From Welwitschia mirabilis (lineage: Eukaryota > Gnetophyta > Gnetopsida > Welwitschiales), in assembly GCA_051453625.1 (NCBI GenBank), contig JBOZIK010000001.1:58100180-58122163 (forward strand): DNA of 21,984 bases, written 5' to 3'. Below, piece by piece: positions 1 through 9,835 of the stretch (positions are counted from its first letter, which is position 1; each line of letters opens with the position of its first letter). The notes beneath the pieces are model-generated. The model had not been told where the DNA came from. It made no database searches and worked only from the letters and a program-made list of their open reading frames with translations. The position numbers and the translations under genes are program-made.

Positions 1-31
1 TATCAAATATACTTAAGTTGGCGTCGCAACA
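1..31 (-). repeat. End of a family-A LTR (fragment)
   Basis: The first 31 bases match the terminal part of the LTR that ends at 20873: both read cacttaag-like sequence, then gtgtcgcaaca. Read on the minus strand this is the LTR start, TGTTGCGACGCC. The rest of the copy lies outside the window. A recognisable Ty3/gypsy integrase begins within about 15 bases of its end, so this LTR seems to have landed in or next to that older element. No target-site duplication can be checked with one end missing. Confidence 0.75.
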
Positions 32-257
32 CTAATATAGATTGAATTAGACATAAGCTAATGTTTGAATTTCATAATCCACCTATAGAAGGTCATCCAA
101 GATGAATTAAAATGTATCAAATTTTAGTGGCTAGAAATGAAAAAACAAATATAACAGAATTTGTGTTAAGGTTTCTTAACTATCAACTAGGTCCCTTAAC
201 TATCAACAAGTTAAAGAAGAACATAGAAATATAGTAGGATTACTTTATCCTCATGAT

Positions 258-357
258 NNNNNNNNNNNNNNNNNNNNNNNNNNNNNNNNNNNNNNNNNNN
301 NNNNNNNNNNNNNNNNNNNNNNNNNNNNNNNNNNNNNNNNNNNNNNNNNNNNNNNNN
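258..357. other. Assembly gap (100 N) with duplicated flanks
   Basis: The gap is exactly 100 N. The 66 bases before it (192-257) recur directly after it (358-423) with one mismatch. The second copy continues into the rest of the integrase, so the two contigs probably overlap and the gap is probably not real missing sequence. Confidence 0.85.
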
Positions 358-1303
358 TCCCTTAACTATCAACAAGTTAAAGAAGAACATAGAAATCTAG
401 TAGGATTACTTTATCCTCATGATATTTTAGAATATAAATGTGATGTAATTCACATAGACTTTATTCTAGAAAATTTCAAAAGCTCAAAGTAGTAATGACT
501 CTGTTATGATGATAATTGAGAGAAAAACTAAGTTAGTACATTTCATTCTAGTAAAATCTACTAATGATGCTAAGAATATAACTAAAGTATATATTTAAAA
601 TATTATTTAGTTTTATGGTGTATCTTTAGAAGTTATCTTAAGAATTGTAAATGAGTTTAGAAACAAGGTTAAATATAAGTACTAAATTTCATCCTCAAAT
701 AAATGGTTAGGTAGAAAGAGTCAACCAAAATTTAGAATATTTCCTTAAAGCATGTATTCTAGAAAATCCTAAGAGGTGAGAAGAGTACTTACTATTGGTA
801 GAATTTTCATATAATAACAATTTTCAAATTTCAATTAAAATGACTTTGTTTAAAGTCCTATATAATAGAAAATGTAGATTATCCACTTCATGGACAAAAT
901 CTAAAGAAAGTTTGGTCATAGGACAATAAATGTTATAAGAAATGGAAAGTAAAATAAGGATAATTAAGGATAGATTAAAAAAATAGACAAAATAAGTATG
1001 CAGATCATTGAAGAAGAAATTTTGAATTCAAAACAGATGATCACATATTTCTTAAAGTATCACTGATGAAGTCAGTAATAAGAGAAGTTCAGAGATTAAA
1101 ATTGACTCCTTAATTCATTAGATGATTTGAAATATTAGAAAGCATTGGATATGTTGCATATAAGTTTGATCTACCTCCTCAATTATTGCACATGAATGAT
1201 GTTTTCCATGTAAGTATGTTAAGTAAGTATATTGAAGATCCTTATTGTGTGTTAAATTGGTCTCATATTTAGGTGAAACTAGATTGTTTGAATATAGAAG
1301 AGC

Positions 1304-1403
1304 NNNNNNNNNNNNNNNNNNNNNNNNNNNNNNNNNNNNNNNNNNNNNNNNNNNNNNNNNNNNNNNNNNNNNNNNNNNNNNNNNNNNNNNNNNNNNNNNN
1401 NNN
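1304..1403. other. Assembly gap (100 N) with duplicated flanks
   Basis: The gap is exactly 100 N. The 86 bases at 1218-1303 recur at 1404-1489 with three mismatches. The repeated piece encodes the integrase tail (LSKYIEDP, then VLNWSHI), which would occur once in a normal element. This is the same pattern as the gap at 258-357. Confidence 0.85.
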
Positions 1404-1702
1404 GTTAAGTAAGTATATTGAAGATCCTTCTTGTGTGTTAAATTGGTCTCATATTTAGGTAAAACTAGATTATTTGAATATAGAAGAGCTAGAAGCAGTA
1501 TTGAATCAAAAAACTATAAATTTATGAAATAGGAGATCTATTAAGTAATAATAAGAGTGGAGTAATGATAATGTTGATGAAGCTACTTAAGAACCTAAGG
1601 AGATAATGAAAAATCAATATCTAAATCTTTTTTAATTTCATAATTACAATTAAGCATCCTTAATATCTTTATGTATCTTGATTCATAAAAGTAAATCAGT
1701 CT

Positions 1703-1715
1703 AAGTGGGGGATGA
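1703..1715 (+). promoter_or_regulatory. Polypurine tract before the 3' LTR
   Basis: The string aagtgggggatga lies just after the integrase remnant and just before TGTGATATCCC. A purine run of this type primes plus-strand DNA synthesis in LTR retrotransposons and sits directly against the 3' LTR. Position and composition both fit; a single T interrupts the run. Confidence 0.7.
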
Positions 1716-2063
1716 TGTGATATCCCATATTCTATAAATCTTAATTACTTAGATATTAAGTATATTAAGATTTTAATAAGATAATGAATTACTCTTCTAC
1801 AAAGGCCTTCTCAAAATAAGATGGTATTTTAAATTAGCATTAGTTTGTAATTTTCATAACTTACCATGAAAATGATAATAATTATGTTAAAATATTTTTA
1901 TAAAAAAATATATCCAAACATTTCAAATTATATAACCCCATTATGTAAGGAATTAAAATCACATGATAAAACTAATAAATTGAAATTTTTAAGAGTATAT
2001 AATAATATATTTGAAATCTTATTTACTCATTTAAATTCTTGATAAATGTGATAAATATACTAT

Positions 2064-2428
2064 NNNNNNNNNNNNNNNNNNNNNNNNNNNNNNNNNNNNN
2101 NNNNNNNNNNNNNNNNNNNNNNNNNNNNNNNNNNNNNNNNNNNNNNNNNNNNNNNNNNNNNNNNNNNNNNNNNNNNNNNNNNNNNNNNNNNNNNNNNNNN
2201 NNNNNNNNNNNNNNNNNNNNNNNNNNNNNNNNNNNNNNNNNNNNNNNNNNNNNNNNNNNNNNNNNNNNNNNNNNNNNNNNNNNNNNNNNNNNNNNNNNNN
2301 NNNNNNNNNNNNNNNNNNNNNNNNNNNNNNNNNNNNNNNNNNNNNNNNNNNNNNNNNNNNNNNNNNNNNNNNNNNNNNNNNNNNNNNNNNNNNNNNNNNN
2401 NNNNNNNNNNNNNNNNNNNNNNNNNNNN
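2064..2428. other. Assembly gap (365 N)
   Basis: This run of N lies in the first part of the long LTR. Its length is not a round placeholder, so it may be a sized gap. The flanks are not visibly duplicated. Confidence 0.95.
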
Positions 2429-2430
2429 TT

Positions 2431-2455
2431 ACTCATGCTAGGTAGGTGCATGAGT
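2431..2455. repeat. Short inverted repeat in the LTR
   Basis: ACTCATGC and GCATGAGT form perfect 8-base arms around a 9-base loop, about 110 bases before the TATA-like site. It could be a protein-binding site in the LTR promoter half or a chance hairpin. Sequence hidden by the neighbouring gap limits interpretation. Confidence 0.5.
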
Positions 2456-2561
2456 TATAAATATGATCTTGTTTTATAATCTAATGTTACTTATTACTCA
2501 TCCCACTTATCAATGATAAATCATGTGATCTTATGATCTTGAGCTATGTGTCTTTTATTTA

Positions 2562-2574
2562 TTTATATATAGAG
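2562..2574 (+). promoter_or_regulatory. TATA-like site in the LTR
   Basis: tttatatatagag is a good match to a plant TATA box and lies about 850 bases into the LTR, a sensible place for the U3/R boundary. If used, transcription would start about 30 bases downstream, near 2600. In DNA this A+T-rich such strings also arise by chance; the call rests mainly on position within the LTR. Confidence 0.45.
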
Positions 2575-4849
2575 ATCCTTTTCTTTCTTGAAAAAAATTA
2601 GATACTTTTCATTTTTTCATGCAAATGCATATCATTCTTTTTTTTCTATTTATTTAATTCTCTTGATTGTGGAGCTTGGAGCTAAAGACTTGTAAGCTTG
2701 GATCTTCATCAATCTTCAACTATCAAGGACTTACTAATCTTTTTAAGTAAGCTCTTTACTCATATTTTCCATATGATATTTTTTAATTTTTTAGTGAAAT
2801 GATGTAATATTGCATTAGATCACTATTTATGATATATCATAAAAAATATTATTCCTTCCCATTGGCTCTCACCAAAATGTGGGAAGATATGAGGGGTCTA
2901 TTATTCTTGGTGATTGAGGTTACTAATGAATGATTATGGCCAAGTGATCACTTCAGGGATTCATTATACAATTGGGTATTCATGTTTAATTTACATAAAT
3001 ATATATAAGAATATAACTTTTAATTCATTATTCATTAGGTCCAACTTATTAGGGGCAAAGTCTGATCCTCAAAAAATCTCTTTTAGGATAGTAATCCTTT
3101 ATGGTAATTCTAAGGTTCATTATAAATGCTTTTGTGAATTGATTTGATTTCCTTCCTAAATTAATTTACATTAGTATTATTTGATAGAGCTATATTGTAA
3201 ATAATTAGTTTTTCTAGTGTACTCATTATTTTAATGATTCAATTTATTGTATGATTAGTTGTTGAACCTCTACTATATTTTCTTTAGCAAAAGCTAAAAT
3301 TCTAGAATACAGGCATAAGTTAAAAACCTTATAGCTTATTAATTATTAGGTATTAAGTAGTGAACTTTTTTCAGTAAGTTTAGGATCGTGTTATGATTAT
3401 GAAAATATAAAAATAATAATTTTTTAATGTGTAATAAATTTTAAGAAATTTATTTGTTAAAATACATTAAGAAATAAATGTTGAACATAGTAAGTAATTA
3501 ATTTACATTTTTATAACTAATAGTTAATATAACTACAAAATTTAGAATTCTAAGTTGTAAGGAATTAAATATGGTTTTTAAAACATCTTGAATCATTTAA
3601 AAACTCATAGTATTTTCAAAGTTATAGTCATTTTAATGTAGTACAATACAACTATAATTTTAGAAAATTTGATAGTTTTTAACCTTAAATAATTACCTTA
3701 AAAATAATATTTTTAGAATTTCAAGATAGCTTAAGTTAGTTTCTAAGGCTCTTATGAGGAATATAGTTTGTGAAAAATTACTGAAATTTATTTTTTACTT
3801 CATAATTAATTAATTATTAATTTTTTTATTTTGATATCTCCTTAGAGCCCAAAAAGGTTATAATTAATGTTTTAAATTATAGAAAAATTATGACATAAAT
3901 TTTATAGGGAATTTAAATATATAAGATGAGTTTCTATCAATAGCCTTAAGCTACATTATTTAGAAATAACATTTTCTTAAGAGAAAAAACTCCTTTACAT
4001 TTTTCCCCTTTACCTTACTTTGAATGTGCATGCTTGTAAGATTTTCCCCCGAGTATTTATTAATTTATCACTTATTTTCTTGACTTTTAATATATCCATA
4101 TGAGTCTTAGATAAAGAGTTATATTTTAACAATCATTCTTAAACTATACTTCTTTTGTTTTTCATTGTTACATAATGGATATTTTCATATGAGTATGAAA
4201 TAATGCTTCGAGGATTGACATAGCTCCAGGTATGCATTAGTTTCATAAGTACATTATTAAGATGTGATTTAATACATTTTGAATTTTGTTATTATTATTA
4301 TTGAAATAAATAAAATAAAATAATATTTCTTGTATTTAGATTTCTAGTACTATAATCTTGAAAAAAAAATGTTTCACTATGATTGCTTTCTTTTTATAAT
4401 TATATTTATAAAATGAATCTAATAATGTTCATCAAATAGGACTAAATCAAGATAATCCTAATAATGTTCATCCTCATACTTGGATTTCATTAACAAGGTG
4501 GATTGCATTGTACTTTTTTTATAATATTCTTTTGGAAGTGGATTTAATCACGACTCTCTTACCCTATCCATGTATGAACTTACTTTAACTTAATATCTCA
4601 ATCTCTTAGTATCGAATGGGTCATGTTGCACTATCTAGAGATATTTCAAGGAAGCAATGGTTATTTGTAAGAATGCATTTACCTCATGTACTACTTGTCA
4701 TCTATATTGAGGGTATATCGAGGTGAAGTGTAAGTCTATGGATTTGAGCCTAGCGATGTTTGTATAGTTTAAAACCTAAAGTAGAACCAACTCATATCCA
4801 GAGGATGGCTAGATTTCAAGTTGAAATGCCAGTAAAATGGGTTGTAACA

Positions 4850-5480
4850 TCCTATTATATTAGTTAGGTATTATATTTAAACTTATCTATATATTTTTAT
4901 AACACGTTTACACCTTCTTAATTATTTATAAGATATTTTTCTATGTGAGGAAAAACTAGTAAGAAATGGAGAAATTAAACTTATGGCATCACTATTATTT
5001 ATAAACCAAAATAACCCAAGAATTAATTATAGATAAATATATAATAATAATATGATTTTTCTCAAAATATAAAAATGCTAATAAAGGAATAAGTAAAATT
5101 TTATTATAGGTTCCATTATGTCTATTAGGTAATAATATTAAAAAATAAAAGGGAAAAAAGAAAAAAAAAGGTGCTTAATTAGGGTAAGAAAAGAAAGGGT
5201 ATTACATATATGTCCCATATATATTTCTAATAAATATGAAATGGATGAACTTTTTTCTATTCCAATTTATAAATATATAGTAACTAATTAAGTGAATAGT
5301 GTGTAATCTAAAAGACTATTTTTGAAATAACAATTATAGTAATCATTATTTCCCTATGGAGATTTGTACAACTTGAAATGGAAAAATCACCTCATATTTC
5401 CTTGAAAAATACTACTAAAACAAATTTTTGACTTTATAGAAACCTAGTAATTAAACTTAGAGTAAACCATTGAAGGATGT
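4850..5480. other. A+T-rich DNA, nothing recognised
   Basis: No open frame, structural RNA or known protein similarity is visible. It begins with TCCTATTATATTAG next to a possible LTR edge and includes an A/G-rich stretch near 5145-5205. It may be the upper half of an LTR or the leader of the Athila-type remnant that follows, but no primer-binding site (for example a TGGCGCC-like start) is present. Confidence 0.4.
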
Positions 5481-5491
5481 NNNNNNNNNNN
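5481..5491. other. Short assembly gap (11 N)
   Basis: Eleven undetermined bases just before the first recognisable Athila-type coding similarity. Confidence 0.95.
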
Positions 5492-5639
5492 TTATTAAAG
5501 TTTAAATATGTAGTAATCATGATAAATTTGAGATCAATGATTAAATAACAAAATCTATTTAATGCCTAAAACAAGAAGTGGATAAACTTTTTAAAATTAC
5601 ATCTCATCTATTATCATTAATTTATCAAAGAAAAAAAGG

Positions 5640-6030
5640 ATTTTAGCTTAATCTATTTCCAATCTAAAATTAGATAACATGACTAAAGGACAAATAGAAA
5701 TTAGAGGATTTAATATAATCTCACTCAAAAGTGGTATTCAGATAAAAGAAAATGGATAAATACTAAGGAAAAAAAATTCTTTATGTTTCATTTGGAATAT
5801 CAATTTACTTATGAGCCTAAAAATAATGATGAAGATGATACTAAAATATATAGATGTAAATAACTCAATGAAACTTTATTTCCTACATTTCTTACACTTT
5901 AAGAAACAAATAACTTAAGAAAATAGCTAAAAACCTCTAAGGAAGTGAAAATTAACATTCCTTTATTAAATGTTATTAAACAAGTATCATCATATGCAAA
6001 ATTTATCAAAGAGATAAGAATAGTAAAAGA
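5640..6030 (+). pseudogene. Athila/Tat-type gag C-terminus, decayed
   Basis: Gag is the capsid-forming protein of the element. Two blocks are readable on the plus strand. The first, about 5690-5755, reads GQIEIRG...ISLKSGIQIKE, resembling the 'QLA...LRSGK' linker of Athila-type gag-pol. The second, at about 5936-6028, reads EVKINIPLLNVIKQ then SSYAKFIKE, a very characteristic plant Athila/Tat block usually seen as 'VNIPLLDAIKQ-PSYAKFLKDL'. Stops separate the blocks. The N-terminal part of gag is not visible. The frame then runs into a simple-sequence repeat. Confidence 0.75.
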
Positions 6031-6032
6031 GG

Positions 6033-6086
6033 ATATATATACACACAAACACATACACGTATATACATATGTACATACATACATAC
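6033..6086. repeat. TA/CA/ATAC simple-sequence repeat
   Basis: Runs of (TA), (CA) and (CATA) units follow directly after the gag block. The reverse strand stays open here only because the repeat lacks stops, giving a Tyr/Cys/Thr-rich reading that is not a gene. Confidence 0.85.
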
Positions 6087-6319
6087 TTTCTTGGCTTAAT
6101 TAGAAAGTTACATAATTAAAAATAACCTTCTATAACATATTCTAGTTTTACAAATATTTCATATGTTATTACTATTAAAATAATATTTAAATATTTATTT
6201 ATATTTTTGATCTAATGGGAAACTAACAAGATATTTATCATGTAAAAAATAACATTAAAAGGGCTAAAAAAACAAGAATAAATTTGTAATGTTTTAACCA
6301 TTAAACAAAAATACATAAA

Positions 6320-6495
6320 GGAATTATAAAATATGTCTTAGTGCAAGTTGATAAATTTTATTATCCAGCTGATTGTGTAACATTAAAAATAAAATATACC
6401 TTAAGTGGATTTTCAATCATATTAGGTAGGCCATTCCTAACTACCTATAGCTCTTTAATTAATTGTAGAAATAGAGGAGTAAAATTGTCTTACAA
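6320..6495 (+). pseudogene. Athila/Tat-type aspartic protease, C-terminal part
   Basis: The retrotransposon protease cuts the polyprotein. The frame reads GIIKYVLVQVDKFYYPADC, then SIILGRPFLTT, then LINCRN-GVKLSY. This matches the region after the catalytic loop in Athila/Tat proteases, including the diagnostic 'ILGRPFL' strand. These 176 bases are free of stops, which is notable in such decayed DNA. The catalytic Asp-(Ser/Leu)-Gly loop expected near 6150-6250 could not be found. It lies colinear between the gag and RT remnants on the same strand, which supports a single old element. Confidence 0.85.
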
Positions 6496-6769
6496 GTTCT
6501 CAATGTTATGAAAAAGAATTGTATGGATGAAATAAAGGATCTTAACCTAATTAAGATTAATAAAGATAAAACCTTTGATTTTTTATATTCTAAATAAGAT
6601 CATCCATTATGTGAATCTCATGAGAAATTAGTAATTTTAATATATAAGAATTGTAAACATCATCCACTAAAATGTAAAGAAAAATTCAAAACTTTACCAT
6701 AGCCATCACAAAAATAAACTTTTAATGAAAATTTTCTTGTAAATATTAAATCAAAACCTCTTTTCAAAA

Positions 6770-7370
6770 ATCCAAAGTATGCATGTCTTAAAAATAATAA
6801 CTTATTATTATTTATGTCAAACTCTCAAATTCATAAGAAAATCAAATTTTATGTTGAAGCAACATAAAAACAATTGTACAATGAACCATTTCTAAATTAA
6901 AAAGTATTACTTCTAGTTCTTTTATGTTTAGAATTAACTTAGAGTGAAATTTTATATCTAGTAGAAAGGTTAAATATAAACTTAATCCTCACATGAAAGA
7001 AGTAGTAGTAAAAGAATTCCTTAAATTAATAGATGTTGAAATTACCTATCTAATCTTTGATAGTAAATGGATAATTCTATATAAACTATCCTTGAGAAAT
7101 CTAAATCACCATAATTAAGAACAAAATAGTGAGCTTATTCTAATTAAAATAAAAGTACAATGAAGGTCATGCATTGACTATAAAAAACTTAACTTTGTAA
7201 CTCATAAAAACTATTTTCATTTATTTTTTTTGATCAAACCTTAGAAAGATTGGTAGGTCATGAGTATTATCATTCTTAGATGAATATTTAAGATATCATA
7301 AAATAAATATTACTTATAATGTTCCAAATTAGTAAATTAAGATTGGACTTTACATTTAATAAGGAATGTT
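6770..7370 (+). pseudogene. Athila-type reverse transcriptase, N-terminal part, decayed
   Basis: RT copies element RNA into DNA. The readable blocks are PKYACLKNNNLLLFMSNS (about 6770-6825, the linker before RT), LNPHMKEVVVKEFLKLID (about 6980-7035), YLIFDSKWIILYKL (about 7045-7090), SCIDYKKLNFVTHKNYF (about 7168-7215) and HEYY/LD-like sequence followed by FTFNKEC-like sequence (about 7258-7370). They match Athila RT in order ('LNPHMKEVVKKEILKLL', 'CIDYRKLN'). The catalytic YxDD region is absent because similarity stops near 7370, shortly before a minus-strand LTR. Frameshifts and stops are numerous. Confidence 0.8.
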
Positions 7371-7454
7371 AGAAATTAAAGAATAAAGAATTTGATAACA
7401 TATTAATTGGGAAGAAATGAAGTATATCTTTATTAAAGTAGCAAAAGTTTATCT

Positions 7455-7741
7455 TGTACACCTTATTCTAGCCTTGGACTAGTGGTCGAAGGTAAAGACA
7501 TAAACTATGATCTTAGCCCTCCTCTTAGAGCCCTTAAGCATTAGTTAAGGTTGTCATTAGTTACATGCATTCAATCTATCCATCCTCACCTAATTCCATA
7601 GGATTAAGAACTAAGATGAAAAAATACAATATTATAATTAAAGGGTTACACCCTTTAATTACATAATAGTTACACTTAACTATGTATTAATCACAAGTAA
7701 CAAATAATTACTTAATCAAAAAGTGATTTTAGAATATTACA
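7455..7741 (-). mobile_element. Short 3' LTR of a minus-strand Ty3/gypsy element
   Basis: On the minus strand TGTAATATTC begins directly after a purine-rich tract and after the integrase tail, as expected for a 3' LTR. The best low-coordinate end is TGTACACC at 7455, giving TGTA/TACA ends and about 287 bases. An end nearer 7375-7430 cannot be excluded. A perfect 25-base inverted repeat lies inside. No matching 5' LTR is seen in the window. Confidence 0.6.
7636..7660. repeat. Perfect inverted repeat, 11-base arms
   Basis: AATTAAAGGGT and its exact complement flank a 3-base centre, inside the short LTR. In such decayed surroundings perfect arms are striking. It may be a transcription or RNA-end signal of the LTR, or a recent chance event. 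Confidence 0.85.
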
Positions 7742-7753
7742 TTTCATTCCCTT
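7742..7753 (-). promoter_or_regulatory. Polypurine tract (minus strand)
   Basis: Read on the minus strand, aagggaatgaaa directly precedes TGTAATATTC. It follows the end of the integrase reading (LEDELRN then stop), as in intact Ty3/gypsy elements. Confidence 0.6.
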
Positions 7754-9190
7754 AATTTCTTAGCTCATCCTCAAGTTAAGACCCTCCAGTGGATGGATCG
7801 TTTACACTTGCATTTGTTGGTTGTTCATCTTTAGTCTCCATTGTTATCTATATGACAAATTCATTAACATGAATATTAATTAAGAGTAAATAGAAATAAA
7901 CAAAGAATAAACAATTAGTCCATTTTTTAATTGAATAATTTTGAAAGGTCTATCTCATGAACTCCCTATTCTTCTAAGTATTTTAACTAAAATTTGTTCA
8001 TTTAATCAACACTTCTATGGTGGTCTTATTCTAGAGTTTTCTAGTCTAGATGTCAAAATTTCTTTTGGCTTGATGTCAAAATCAAGATTTATTTTCAATA
8101 AGATGTGTTTCTAATCAAGTATATAATCGAAGGCTCTGCCCTCATAATATGCTTTCAGCAAACTAACATGAAATACTTGGTAAATCCTTAACAACTTTAG
8201 TTATGATTCCAGTTTATATGCTAAATTTCCAAGTTGTTCTAGAATATTGAATGGATCATAGTTTTGAGGAATCAACTTAAGGTACTTTCCAATCTTCATA
8301 ATGGTTCTTTCTAGTTCGCCTCACAAGAAAATAGGATCCCCTACTTAAAAGACTCTACTAGAATGATTTTGATCATAGAATTTATTATAACTATTTTGAG
8401 CTAGCTATAGCTACCTCTTAATTCAATTTATGATTTCCTCCATAGCATTTACTTCAAAGTTGGTCATTCCTCTTTGCCTTTGCATGGAATCTGATCATGT
8501 TACTAGAGTGAAGCAGTTTCTTCCATATATGACCTCCAAAGGCAAATATTGTATAGATGTTTGGAAGGTTTGGCTATGGGAAAATTCTACTACATTTAAA
8601 TAGATCTTTAGGTTCTTGGGTTTACTTGCCACATAACACCAAAATGTGTCCTCTAAGGTTCGATTCATTCTCTCTATCTATTCACCTATTTTAGGATAAT
8701 AAGTGGTATTGAATGAAAGCTTGATTCAAACATGATAAAAGAAGCTTTGCCAAAATTCTAAAAAAAAGAATTAGGATCTTGATTGGAGATAATGATCTAT
8801 GATGCTCCTTGTACTATACATATTTCTTGTGTAAAACTAAAGCTAATTCTGTTGTAGTGTTTATACTTTTAATTGGGATAAAATGAACTATTTTAATTAA
8901 CCTCTTAATGCAAACAAAAATGGTCTCATGATGTTTTTTGGTAAGTGATGAACTTATATTAAAATCCATTGTGAATTTCTTCCATTTCCATTTTGATATG
9001 TCAAGGGAATAAAGAAGTCCTACTATTCGTTCTTGTTTGCTTTTCACTTATTGATAAACCAAGTAGCTCTTGACATATTCTTTCATATTTTCTTTCATTC
9101 TTGATCAAAAATAGTATTTTCTTAGTATATGTTAATTTCATATAAAGTGTGGATGTCCTGCCGAAGGTACTTCATGCATTTTGGACATTT
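7754..9190 (-). pseudogene. Ty3/gypsy integrase with chromodomain-like tail, decayed
   Basis: Reading down from high coordinates, I see HEVPSAGHPHF-like zinc-finger sequence (about 9187-9138) and KEYVKSYLVYQ-VKSKQERIVGLLY (about 9090-9012). Next come DISKWKWKKFTMDF with the first catalytic Asp and IVHFIPIKS (to about 8870). Then follow FWQSF and LSFNTTYYP (about 8740-8700), ERMNRTLED with the catalytic Glu (about 8680), VEFSHSQ then EVIYGR (about 8600-8520), NILEQLGNLAYKLE (about 8240-8195), YQVFHVSLLKAYYEG (about 8180-8135) and IEVLIK-TNFS, which resembles a chromodomain (about 8020-7990). It ends with LEDELRN. One stretch of 77 codons (8814-9047) is still open. The blocks lie in several frames with stops, so it is inactive. 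A chromovirus is likely; the exact clade is uncertain. Confidence 0.85.
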
Positions 9191-9387
9191 CTCTTCTCCT
9201 CTATTTGCCTTGGGGAATACACAATTGTCTCTTTTTTATTAAGTAATCACACTATGAAATTGTAAAGGTATCTATAATTTTTTCTTCCTTTAATAAGCAA
9301 AATATTCCTCTCAAATATGGATCATTAGGTCTGTTCTCATTCATGTATTTGGTTATATTGGAGATTACAATGGTGACAAGCATATAC

Positions 9388-9535
9388 CACATTCTACTTA
9401 AGCATGTGCTACCTTATTTTCTTTTCCTGATGTACATTAGAGTTTAGAGTCATATTTGTCAATAGTTCTTCCCATTATTTTTGTATCATGTTCAATAATG
9501 GTTGTTTTTGAAAGTATTCCAAACTCTTATGACAT
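9388..9535 (-). pseudogene. Ty3/gypsy RNase H C-terminus, truncated
   Basis: RNase H degrades template RNA after reverse transcription. On the minus strand HKSLEYFQKQPL (about 9529-9494), WEELLTN (about 9475-9455) and SGKENKVAHAL (about 9430-9400) match the usual 'TDHKSLKYF...RRWxELL...HPGKxNxVADALSR' ending. The reading stops abruptly at 'HKSL', exactly where the 106-base tandem repeat starts, so the RT and most of RNase H were removed or displaced there. It belongs to the same minus-strand element as the integrase below it. Confidence 0.75.
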
Positions 9536-9536
9536 C

Positions 9537-9835
9537 CCCTATGCAAAAAACTATCCTTGATCACAGAATGAGTTGAAATGAGCAAAGTGGACAAAGACGT
9601 TAAAATAAAAATCTCAACACTAAAAGTTTCAAGATTGAGATACCCTATGCAAATAACTATCTTTCTTCACAAAATGAGTTGACATAAGCAAAGTGGACAA
9701 AGGCATTGAAATAAAAACCATAAACAGTAAAAATTTCAAATTGATCTCGCTTATGCAAAGAACTATCTTTGTTCATAGACGAAGTTGACATGGACAAAGT
9801 TGAAAAGGGCATACAAAAAACTCAGTGCAGGACAA
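9537..9835. repeat. 106-bp tandem repeat, about 2.8 units
   Basis: Units begin ccctATGCAAA at 9537, 9643 and 9749, an exact 106-base spacing. Shared blocks include ATGCAAA.AACTATC, TTGACAT.. and GCAAAGTGGACAAAG. The third unit degrades after about 80 bases and runs straight into the CpG-rich segment. The spacing is not a multiple of three and each unit has stops in line, so it is non-coding. Such repeats are common in leader or 3' regions of plant LTR elements; which element owns it is unknown. Confidence 0.85.

Larger units (their letters stand above)
44..1630 (+). pseudogene. Ty3/gypsy Tekay/Del-type integrase, decayed
   Basis: Integrase joins retrotransposon cDNA to host DNA. The order of blocks matches the plant Tekay/Del chromovirus integrase, spread over three frames. 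They are a zinc-binding-like start (GHP..IKMYQ, about 90-120), QQVKEEHRN-GLL (about 370-410), a core start IHIDFI with the first catalytic Asp (about 447-464), KLVHFILVKST (about 530-560), HPQ..G-VERVNQNLE with the catalytic Glu (about 690-740), EEYLLLVEFSYNNN (780-821), DHIFLKVS (about 1040-1065), YVAYKFDLPPQL (about 1150-1187), NDVFHVSML-KYIEDP (about 1195-1240) and DEAT-stop-E near 1588. The second catalytic Asp region is unrecognisable. Many stops and frameshifts, a 20-base local duplication (cttaactatcaac at 175 and 195) and two gaps break it. Upstream gag, protease and RT are absent from the window. The lineage call rests on remembered family motifs. Confidence 0.85.
1716..4849 (+). mobile_element. 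3' LTR of the Tekay/Del-type element; end uncertain
   Basis: The start is well supported: TGTGATATCCC follows a polypurine tract and is a common opening of plant Ty3/gypsy LTRs. Inside are a 365-N gap, a short inverted repeat (2431-2455) and a TATA-like site (2562-2574). The end is only a candidate: TTGTAACA at 4842-4849 closes with CA and would give a LTR of about 3.1 kb, within the large sizes known for Tekay/Del elements. TGTAACATCC at the same place could instead be the start of a different LTR. No second copy is present to settle it. From about 2900 to 4849 I see no coding similarity, only a small repeat (ctaataatgttcatc at about 4419 and 4458). Confidence 0.4.

Noticed and set aside
2023-2479. 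Open readings on both strands across the 365-N gap
   Set aside because: They are almost entirely N; only a few real residues remain at each end.
2914-3147. 77-codon plus-strand open frame
   Set aside because: It lies inside the putative LTR, shows no domain, and is of a length expected by chance.
5899-6084. Minus-strand frame rich in Tyr, Cys and Thr
   Set aside because: It is antisense to the gag remnant and produced by the simple-sequence repeat.
5640-7370. Endogenous pararetrovirus as source of the protease and RT
   Set aside because: The NIPLLDAIKQ-type gag end, the ILGRPFL protease strand and the LNPHMKEVV RT start all point to Athila-type Ty3/gypsy; no movement-protein or coat-protein trace is seen.
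9537-9835. CRISPR-like array
   Set aside because: The units are 106 bases with no spacer/repeat division, and the whole window is plant-like.
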